A stretch of 11,064 bases of DNA. Source: Candidatus Caccovivens faecavium (GTDB lineage Bacteria; Bacillota; Clostridia; Christensenellales; UBA1242). Each line of letters begins with the position of its first letter. Positions within the stretch are counted from its first letter, which is position 1. The DNA is taken from contig DVLK01000083.1 of NCBI GenBank assembly GCA_018715545.1, positions 1 to 11,064 of the forward strand, written 5' to 3'. Positions 6,379-11,064 of this stretch are shown one piece after another. The translations under genes were made by a program, and so were the position numbers. The notes below the pieces were generated by a model that made no database searches, was not told the origin of the DNA, and saw only the letters and a program-made list of their open reading frames with translations.

Positions 6379-6567
6379 CTATCGCTGAGAGTTTTGTCCT
6401 ATCATATAGCCAATGAGGAACATTGTTAAATCATTGTTGGGCTGACAACATGTTCGCTCTCTTACACAGTTCGGACAAGGTGGAATATATAGTTGACAAA
6501 AAGGAGGGGGACAACACGGGCGTAAATTAACACAATCGCCCTGACAGTATTTTGTTGAATACTTCAT
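6379..6567 (-). CDS. Small cysteine-rich protein, 62 aa
   Basis: I do not recognise the family. The protein has nine Cys (8, 12, 18, 19, 24, 31, 34, 40, 41) in a Pro-rich stretch, including two Cys-Cys pairs and one CxxC at 31-34. A short hydrophobic C-terminal patch follows (about 48-57, TMFLIGYMIG). There is no signal peptide. The gene is supported by a good Shine-Dalgarno GGAGG (6578-6574) six bases before ATG, a near-consensus promoter and a terminator. Cys/Pro-rich small proteins are common among spore coat components and among metal-binding peptides. The spoIVB gene nearby shows the organism sporulates, so a coat role is possible but is a guess. Confidence 0.7.
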   Translation of the reverse strand: MKYSTKYCQGDCVNLRPCCPPPFCQLYIPPCPNCVRERTCCQPNNDLTMFLIGYMIGQNSQR

Positions 6568-6584
6568 TTTGTGCCTCCATTATC

Positions 6585-6613
6585 ATTATATATTGATTAG
6601 AAAAAAATGTTAA
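6585..6613 (-). promoter_or_regulatory. Sigma-A promoter of the Cys-rich gene
   Basis: The minus strand reads TTAACA (6613-6608), a 17-nt spacer and TATAAT (6590-6585), matching 11 of 12 consensus bases. The predicted start near 6578 coincides with the first G of GGAGG (6578-6574), so the leader is about 11 nt. A sigma-A promoter argues against strictly late sporulation expression. Confidence 0.7.
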
Positions 6614-6700
6614 AAACTTATTAATTTTATTTCCAGCTAAATTAAGCATAAACATAGGTTTAAAATTTGGATGAACCATAATACAAATTAGGGCTTAAAT

Positions 6701-6714
6701 AATACGAGCGTATT
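6701..6714. promoter_or_regulatory. Palindrome AATACG-N2-CGTATT, candidate operator
   Basis: A perfect 6-bp inverted repeat with a 2-nt centre ends two bases before the weak -35 of the COG2426 gene promoter (6717-6722). Its size and position suit a dimeric regulator. It is also about 90 nt upstream of the divergent Cys-rich promoter. Nothing else was seen in the 6614-6700 gap. Confidence 0.3.
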
Positions 6715-6716
6715 CT

Positions 6717-6746
6717 TTCAAAAACTTCTACTTAATTTTATATAAT
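6717..6746 (+). promoter_or_regulatory. Probable promoter of the COG2426 gene
   Basis: TTCAAA (6717-6722), an 18-nt spacer and a perfect TATAAT (6741-6746). The start would be near 6753, leaving a leader of about 58 nt before ATG 6811. A second -10-like TATGAT (6788-6793) lies closer to the gene but lacks a -35. Confidence 0.5.
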
Positions 6747-6810
6747 GCTAAATCTTTAAGATAAGTCTTTTTTATAAAGCCAAAGCATATGATGATATAG
6801 GGAGAAGAAT

Positions 6811-7419
6811 ATGGTCGAGTTTTTTGTTGATAATTTTTCGAGTTGCGTCTTTTTAGCGGTCATACTTATGGCACTCATTCCAACCATAGAAAGTAAAATC
6901 GCCATTCCGTTTGGGCTTTCCTATGCCATTTGGGGAGAAGCGACATTATCGCCGATTGTTGCGTTCATTTGCGCATATATTGGTTCTATGTTACCAAGCA
7001 TATTTATTATAATTATTGTCAGGAAGCTTAAAAATCGAACAAGTGGTTTCGTTTGCGACAAGTTAATTAATAGCGCAGAAAGCAAATACCATAGAAAGTT
7101 AGAACTTCTTTCTTCAAAATCAAAAACTTTCTATAAGCTCTCTTCTCTTGCTCTTTTTGTGGCTGTACCTTTACCTCTCACTGGGGTATATAGCGGAAGT
7201 TTGATTGCAGGTTTAAGCAATCTAAAAATCTATCAAGCTTTTATTGCAATAGCAATTGGAGAATTCATTTCCTGCCTTGCGATAACGCTGTTATGTGTTC
7301 TTTTTGAAAATTCTACATTATTAATACTACTTGCTTCACTTATTATACTCGTAATTTTCATCGTTTTTGATATTGTTTTCATGCTTATAAAAAGACAAAA
7401 GAAGCTTAAAATTAATTAA
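6811..7419 (+). CDS. COG2426/small multidrug export-like membrane protein
   Basis: This 202-aa integral membrane protein has about five hydrophobic segments (roughly 11-40, 46-70, 112-136, 143-165 and 168-194). Two signatures fit the family annotated as 'small multi-drug export protein' (PF06695, COG2426). Residues 23-35, IPTIESKIAIPFG, correspond to its proline-bounded E(L/S)xxAIP motif. Residues 119-129, VPLPLTGVYSG, correspond to its PLPxTGxxxG motif. These re-entrant-like segments recall DedA-type proteins. The transported substrate is unknown and the drug-export label is weakly founded. ATG 6811 follows AGGGAG (6799-6804). The last codons overlap the terminator shared with the convergent PadR-like gene. 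Confidence 0.82.
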   Translation: MVEFFVDNFSSCVFLAVILMALIPTIESKIAIPFGLSYAIWGEATLSPIVAFICAYIGSMLPSIFIIIIVRKLKNRTSGFVCDKLINSAESKYHRKLELLSSKSKTFYKLSSLALFVAVPLPLTGVYSGSLIAGLSNLKIYQAFIAIAIGEFISCLAITLLCVLFENSTLLILLASLIILVIFIVFDIVFMLIKRQKKLKIN

Positions 7420-7433
7420 GCTTCTTTTTTTTT
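7401..7433. terminator. Bidirectional terminator overlapping the COG2426 gene end
   Basis: GAAGCTTAA (7401-7409) pairs with TTAAGCTTC (7416-7424), followed by nine T (7425-7433) on the plus strand. On the minus strand the same hairpin is followed by TTTTGTCTTTTT. The stem contains the last codons and TAA stop (7417-7419) of the COG2426 gene, and the PadR-like gene stops at 7432-7434. One compact element serves both convergent genes. Confidence 0.85.
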
Positions 7434-8985
7434 ATTTTGCATATTTTTTATAAATAAACTTGGTTGTGTAGTAGTTAATTGGAAATACAATAAGTAGGGC
7501 ACAAATAGGAACGAGTAGGGAGGTAAGGTAACTTGCCATAGTTTCTGCTGTCATACCAAAGCAAATGTTTAGAACGAATACAACGACAGATGCAAGTAGA
7601 AATACGACAAAGTTTATTATTGCATTATATTTTAAAGTTGCCTTGCGACTGACAACGCATTTGTACCTAATGAAAAGTATGATTGCGTAAACAGCGAAAA
7701 GGGCGGGTATGGTATAGTATAAAAAGTTTGAAGTCGTCATGAGATTGCCTGTGGCGCTTGCAATCCAATAAATTAAAGCTGAGCTAATTGCTGAAAGAAC
7801 GAACAAGATGATTGAAGAGATAAATTTAAGGAAATTAGTGTTGTGTTTGCGTTCTACAACAGTTCGTTTGTATTCTTTAAACTCTAAGCCATGGCTATTG
7901 TAGTAGTTTTTTAGCGTTTCATAATCGGCAAAGGTATTTGTGGCACGCTCAACTTTTTGCATTTTAACTTCTTTTGGTTTTTCGATATTTTCAGCCTTCT
8001 TTTCCATGATTTTTGATACCATGTCATTATAAGTTGGCTCTAACTTGCTGTCACGCATAGGTGCCGGCAAATTTTCATCCGAAACATTGATTTCAATATT
8101 AGGCGGAGTGATACGCTTTTGATAAGGAATATAGTCAAGTTTTTCTGTGATGAATGTGGCATCATCTTTGACATCTTCAACAATTTCTTGCTGAGGCTTG
8201 GTGTATATGTCATCATTAGTTGACTTATTAACCATATTAGAATAGCTGTTATTATCATAGTGACTTTGCTTTGAGGCGAGGAGTGATGCTTTCAAACTTG
8301 CCACTTTCTCTTCAAAATCATCCTCTTTTTTCTCATAGACAACAGGCATTTCAATTTGATTATCTGAGAAACTCTTACGATTACGATATTTTTTTAATTC
8401 GCTGGAAGAGTCGTATATTTTTTTATTTTGAGCGAGTTGCGAAGGGGTAAGCGTTTCGTTGGCGTCAAGAAACTTTCCGTCATCTTTTGCCTTTTCTTCC
8501 TCTTCTTTTTTGAAGGTGAAGAAATCTATTTGATTGTCAATGACATCACTTTCTTCCTTTTTTTCTTCCACTTTTATAGGTTCTTTTGGCTCAGCAGGCT
8601 TAGCATAATCAAATAAATTTTTTTGTTCCAAAAATACTGGTTTTTGCTCCCCTTCTTCCTCTTCTTCCAACTCTCTTTGATTTAGTACTTCAAAGTTAAT
8701 TCCAGCAAATTCTTTTCTTAAAATTTCTAAATTTTCTTTGCCTTCATCTGTTAAGGCGTAGTAGTGTCTTTTACCACCAAATTCGCTTTCTCCCCAGAAG
8801 GAAGAAGATACTAAGCCTTTCTTTTCAAGACGGGTTAGGCAAGAGTAAAGAGTAGGCTTTTTTAAAATATAGCCTCCATGTGTTTTCTTTGTGATATATT
8901 CAATAATTTCTAGTCCATATTTTGAACTATCTGACAAAGAGTCTAAAATCAAATATTGCACTTGACCATTGGAAGTGAAAGCCAT
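7432..8985 (-). CDS. PadR-type winged-helix regulator with long linker and four C-terminal membrane helices
   Basis: This 517-aa protein starts with a PadR winged helix-turn-helix (about 6-93): YLILDSL, KYGLEIIEYI, a PTLYSCLTRLEKKGLV recognition helix, and KRHYYALTDEGKENL as wing. A PadR protein is normally about 100-200 aa. Here a Glu/Lys-rich, low-complexity, probably disordered linker follows (about 105-350), then a short conserved-looking segment ending LEFKEYKR. Four membrane helices follow (about 385-410, 421-440, 454-476, 485-503). It is probably a DNA-binding domain tethered to the membrane, regulated by a membrane or ligand signal. I chose ATG 8985 because GGAGG (8995-8991) sits 5 nt before it. 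The in-frame ATG at 8997 lies upstream of that ribosome site, overlaps it and has none of its own. A palindromic candidate operator lies upstream. Targets are unknown. Confidence 0.85.
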   Translation of the reverse strand: MAFTSNGQVQYLILDSLSDSSKYGLEIIEYITKKTHGGYILKKPTLYSCLTRLEKKGLVSSSFWGESEFGGKRHYYALTDEGKENLEILRKEFAGINFEVLNQRELEEEEEGEQKPVFLEQKNLFDYAKPAEPKEPIKVEEKKEESDVIDNQIDFFTFKKEEEEKAKDDGKFLDANETLTPSQLAQNKKIYDSSSELKKYRNRKSFSDNQIEMPVVYEKKEDDFEEKVASLKASLLASKQSHYDNNSYSNMVNKSTNDDIYTKPQQEIVEDVKDDATFITEKLDYIPYQKRITPPNIEINVSDENLPAPMRDSKLEPTYNDMVSKIMEKKAENIEKPKEVKMQKVERATNTFADYETLKNYYNSHGLEFKEYKRTVVERKHNTNFLKFISSIILFVLSAISSALIYWIASATGNLMTTSNFLYYTIPALFAVYAIILFIRYKCVVSRKATLKYNAIINFVVFLLASVVVFVLNICFGMTAETMASYLTSLLVPICALLIVFPINYYTTKFIYKKYAK

Positions 8986-9005
8986 AAGAACCTCCATTTA
9001 TTTAA

Positions 9006-9034
9006 ATTATATAGTTAATATAAAAATTTGTCAA
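9006..9034 (-). promoter_or_regulatory. Perfect-consensus sigma-A promoter of the PadR-like gene
   Basis: TTGACA (9034-9029), a 17-nt spacer and TATAAT (9011-9006) on the minus strand match consensus at every base. The start would be near 8999, four bases before GGAGG. So strong a promoter for a regulator suggests it is held down by a repressor, probably itself. Confidence 0.85.
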
Positions 9035-9050
9035 ACAAAAATCCATAGTA

Positions 9051-9076
9051 TTATGCAAAAATTTTTTATTGCATAA
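9051..9076. promoter_or_regulatory. Palindrome TTATGCAA-N10-TTGCATAA, candidate PadR operator
   Basis: Two perfect 8-nt arms (9051-9058 and 9069-9076) flank an A/T core. The site begins 17 nt upstream of the -35 of the PadR-like promoter, in the divergent gap shared with the YgjP-type gene. An imperfect second repeat (ACACCAC/GTAGTGT, 9076-9094) adjoins it. Characterised PadR operators are inverted repeats of ATGT/ACAT type, so the fit is only partial. Confidence 0.45.
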
Positions 9077-9160
9077 CACCACAATATGTAGTGTATTATG
9101 ACAGAAAGTGCTAACAATATATGTATTTTGAAGTTATATCTATTTATTTTTGCAATATGT

Positions 9161-9189
9161 TTGCATTAAAAATGAAAGCGTGCTAAAAT
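9161..9189 (+). promoter_or_regulatory. Extended -10 promoter of the YgjP-type gene, leaderless
   Basis: TAAAAT (9184-9189) is preceded by TGC (9181-9183), an extended -10. A poor -35, TTGCAT (9161-9166), lies 17 nt upstream. The expected transcript start, about 9195-9197, coincides with ATG 9197. Confidence 0.6.
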
Positions 9190-9196
9190 ATAAAGC

Positions 9197-9826
9197 ATGG
9201 AAATTAAAATAATTAAAGAACCAAGAAAAACTTTGCTTCTTAGAATCACATCAGAAAACATCATCTTAATTAAAGCACCTTTGAAATGTTCCGATAGTAA
9301 CATTCAAAAGTTTTTAGATTCTAAAAAGTCTTGGATAGAAAAACATATTGCTAAAATGAAAATGTTAGAAAACTTTGCTAAAAGTTTTGATTTTGATAAT
9401 TTAATTTATGAAAATGCTATTCCAATTATGGAAACTAAAAATATAAGACTTGACTATGAGAAATTATCTACTAATAACAAATTAAAGTCTATCAAAAATC
9501 AATACTTATCAATGTTTTCCGTCTTAAAAGACAGAACTATTTTTTTAGCACAAAAATTTGGTTTTAAAGTAGATAAAATTTCGCCATGTTCCTCTACGGT
9601 AAAATGGGGTTCTTATAGTTCAACAGGCGAGTTAAAGCTTAATTATAAACTTATCATCTTGCCAGCAAATCTTGTGGACTATGTAATTGTTCATGAACTT
9701 TGTCATATAAGGCATATGAACCATAAGCCTCAATTTTGGAAAGAAGTTGAAAGATTTTACCCTGACTACAAGAAGGCTCGCAAGGAGATGAAATTATATT
9801 CTTTTGTTTTAAAAACAAAGTTTTAG
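9197..9826 (+). CDS. YgjP-type (M48-like, DUF45) zinc metallopeptidase
   Basis: This 209-aa cytosolic protein carries the signature of the YgjP/WLM metal-dependent hydrolases. It has HELCH (H166, E167, H170), followed by MNHKPQFW with the probable third ligand H176, then FYPDYKKAR. Upstream are the typical WGSYSSTGELKLNY (137-150) and an N-terminal strand-rich region with SWIEKHIAKM (45-54). I recall family members of about 230 aa, so this one is slightly short. There is no signal peptide. The substrate is unknown for the family. ATG 9197 has no Shine-Dalgarno and lies seven bases after an extended -10, so the mRNA is probably leaderless. It is followed after 34 nt by spoIVB with no clear terminator. 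A weak A/T hairpin with a bulge near 9801-9820 could attenuate readthrough. Confidence 0.88.
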   Translation: MEIKIIKEPRKTLLLRITSENIILIKAPLKCSDSNIQKFLDSKKSWIEKHIAKMKMLENFAKSFDFDNLIYENAIPIMETKNIRLDYEKLSTNNKLKSIKNQYLSMFSVLKDRTIFLAQKFGFKVDKISPCSSTVKWGSYSSTGELKLNYKLIILPANLVDYVIVHELCHIRHMNHKPQFWKEVERFYPDYKKARKEMKLYSFVLKTKF

Positions 9827-9855
9827 ACATATTTTTTCCATAATGTAAGATACTA
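9824..9855 (+). promoter_or_regulatory. Candidate spoIVB promoter (sigma-G-like or sigma-A)
   Basis: Two readings overlap. A forespore-type reading has GATACTA (9849-9855), one base from the CATACTA I recall for sigma G, with ACATA (9827-9831) 17 nt upstream. A sigma-A reading has TAGACA (9824-9829), a 16-nt spacer and TAAGAT (9846-9851). Known spoIVB genes in Bacillus are transcribed in the forespore. Either start falls at or within a few bases of ATG 9861. Confidence 0.4.
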
Positions 9856-9860
9856 AACAA

Positions 9861-11036
9861 ATGAAAAGGAAAAATTTTTGGATTTCATATATTTTTTTAT
9901 GGCTGACTTGCTTGATGCTTGTCATTATGCCTATCATCAATATTTTTCAAATGGAAGGTGACTTTTTAGCTAGTTATGAAGATATTAAGTCGGCGAATTC
10001 TAATAAGCTTTTTGGTTCGTATATAACAGGTCAGCTTGTTGAACAGGAACAAAAGGTTGATTCGCAGAGTACAAGTCATGGGGAGATTGTATTTAAGCTT
10101 TTTGGATTTATTCCAATTAGAAAATTACAAGTTGTCATGGCTGACGATGATGATTATTACATAGGAGGAGCACCTATTGGGCTTTCCATCTCTACTGATG
10201 GCGTTATTGTGATAAGTGATGAAGGGAACAGCTGTTTAAGGGAAGGAGATATTATAACCAAAATTAATGGAAACAAAATTGATGATGTTGATGATATTGA
10301 AAAGGCACTATCTGTCGGTGATGAGGCAGAGGTGACATTTTTAAGGAAAAATAAAGAAACTCGTGCGTTAGTGAAAGTTTTAAAGGATAAAGATAGTCTA
10401 AGACTTGGACTTGTTGTTAAAGACAATATAACAGGGGTAGGAACACTGACCTTTGTAAATAAAGCTACGGGAGAATACGGTGCACTTGGACATGCTGTGG
10501 TTGATGAAGCAGGAGGAAATGTGGTTCCTGTTAAGAAAGGCAAGGTTTATAGTTGTAATTTGATAGGAATTAATAAAGGACAGAAAAATAATCCAGGGCA
10601 ACTTCGTTGTTTGTTTTTGCAAAACGGGAAAAATAAAGGCGATATAGAAAGTAACGGTAAATTTGGAATAAATGGAACTATGAAAAATGTCGATGGTTTA
10701 GTTGACGAAAATCTTACAGCTAAGATTGGCGGAAGATTGTCGGTTACTCCTGGTAAAGCCACCATAGTTTCTGATATTAGTGGAATTAAAGAAGAATACG
10801 AAATTGAAATCATAAAAGCTAACTATCAAAAGAAAGCTAATGATAAAAGCTTGGTGTTTAGAGTGAAAGATAAAAGACTTTTAAATCTAACAGGCGGAAT
10901 AGTTCAAGGGATGAGTGGCTCTCCTATCATGCAAAATGACAAAATTATCGGAGCAGTTACACATGTGTTTTTGTCTGACCCGACAAAGGGTTATGGGGTG
11001 TATGCGGATTGGATGGTAGGCGAAAACTGCGCTTAA
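9861..11036 (+). CDS. spoIVB: SpoIVB, sporulation signalling serine peptidase (S55)
   Basis: This 391-aa protein has one N-terminal membrane helix (about 8-29) that would export it from the forespore. A PDZ domain follows (about 98-180, with CLREGDIITKINGN at 125-138), then the S55 peptidase domain. The catalytic residues are H211 in GALGHAV, D337 in KDKRLL and S352 in QGMSGSPI. Their spacings (141 and 15) agree closely with those I recall for B. subtilis (H236, D363, S378). The C-terminal GAVTHVF and GYGVYADWM blocks are also typical. SpoIVB cleaves SpoIVFA to trigger SpoIVFB and sigma-K activation in the mother cell. There is no Shine-Dalgarno before ATG 9861, and the closest upstream ATG (9843) is stopped at once by TAA. 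The length is slightly below the Bacillus protein. A hairpin follows at once; spo0A, often next in other genomes, is not visible. Confidence 0.96.
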   Translation: MKRKNFWISYIFLWLTCLMLVIMPIINIFQMEGDFLASYEDIKSANSNKLFGSYITGQLVEQEQKVDSQSTSHGEIVFKLFGFIPIRKLQVVMADDDDYYIGGAPIGLSISTDGVIVISDEGNSCLREGDIITKINGNKIDDVDDIEKALSVGDEAEVTFLRKNKETRALVKVLKDKDSLRLGLVVKDNITGVGTLTFVNKATGEYGALGHAVVDEAGGNVVPVKKGKVYSCNLIGINKGQKNNPGQLRCLFLQNGKNKGDIESNGKFGINGTMKNVDGLVDENLTAKIGGRLSVTPGKATIVSDISGIKEEYEIEIIKANYQKKANDKSLVFRVKDKRLLNLTGGIVQGMSGSPIMQNDKIIGAVTHVFLSDPTKGYGVYADWMVGENCA

Positions 11037-11040
11037 TTTC

Positions 11041-11064
11041 GACTTTTGTCTTGCGCCAAAAGTC
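11041..11064 (+). terminator. Hairpin after spoIVB, probable terminator (cut by window end)
   Basis: GACTTTTG (11041-11048) is the exact complement of CAAAAGTC (11057-11064) around an 8-nt loop, beginning 5 nt after the spoIVB stop. The T run that would confirm a terminator lies beyond the window. Confidence 0.55.

Noticed and set aside
8428..8616. Plus-strand 62-aa Phe-rich frame opposite the PadR-like linker
   Set aside because: It is the complement of the Glu/Lys-rich linker codons (GAA/AAA read as TTC/TTT), with no promoter or ribosome site.
10157..10813. Three minus-strand frames opposite spoIVB
   Set aside because: They overlap one another and the conserved peptidase domain, have no expression signals, and are shadows of a clear gene.
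1..11064. Alternative genetic code because no gene stops with TGA
   Set aside because: Only nine stops are visible in a very AT-rich sequence, and no in-frame TGA interrupts a conserved domain, so the absence is not informative.

Overview
This is a very AT-rich window with short intergenic gaps, A/T-tract hairpin terminators and near-consensus sigma-A promoters. That points to a low-GC Firmicute, most likely an uncultured anaerobic clostridium. A spoIVB gene with complete catalytic residues places it in an endospore-forming lineage. A plasmalogen-type lipid gene fits an anaerobe. Every complete CDS ends in TAA or TAG, and nothing suggests a non-standard code.

Layout. Positions 1-95 hold the probable last codons of an upstream gene and its terminator. 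Positions 274-589 hold an intact minus-strand tRNA-Thr(CGU) with a terminator. Downstream of it lies a duplicated 3' end of the same tRNA with a second terminator. Between the two is a palindrome-rich spacer containing a 15-nt inverted piece of the tRNA, which looks like the scar of an element that integrated into the tRNA. Next come a single M16 zinc peptidase gene (844-2142) and a 204-aa protein of unknown function (2209-2823, with a strong terminator). A two-gene operon follows (2971-6257). Its first protein fuses an eight-helix YhhN-type lysoplasmalogenase to a cytosolic iron-dependent alcohol dehydrogenase. The second is a class-3-like aldehyde dehydrogenase. Convergent to the operon is a 62-aa cysteine-rich protein (6379-6567, minus). 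Then come a COG2426 small membrane protein (6811-7419) and a convergent gene for a PadR-type regulator joined to a long charged linker and four membrane helices (7432-8985, minus). Divergent from that are a YgjP-type metallopeptidase (9197-9826) and spoIVB (9861-11036), which is followed by a hairpin at the window edge.

How the genes work together. The clearest functional unit is the fusion plus the aldehyde dehydrogenase. Lysoplasmalogenase releases a long-chain fatty aldehyde, the fused dehydrogenase could reduce it to the alcohol, and the neighbouring enzyme could oxidise it to the acid. This would be a compact plasmalogen-turnover and aldehyde-handling module. The PadR protein looks like a membrane-tethered transcription regulator, with a palindromic candidate operator upstream of its own perfect-consensus promoter. 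SpoIVB is the intercompartmental signalling protease of sporulation, and the Cys-rich protein may be a spore or coat component, though that is a guess.

A second theme is promoter architecture. Several genes have the -10 box so close to the start that the Shine-Dalgarno lies at or within a few bases of the predicted 5' end. ygjP and spoIVB appear leaderless or nearly so. All functions are read from motifs by eye, with no database search.
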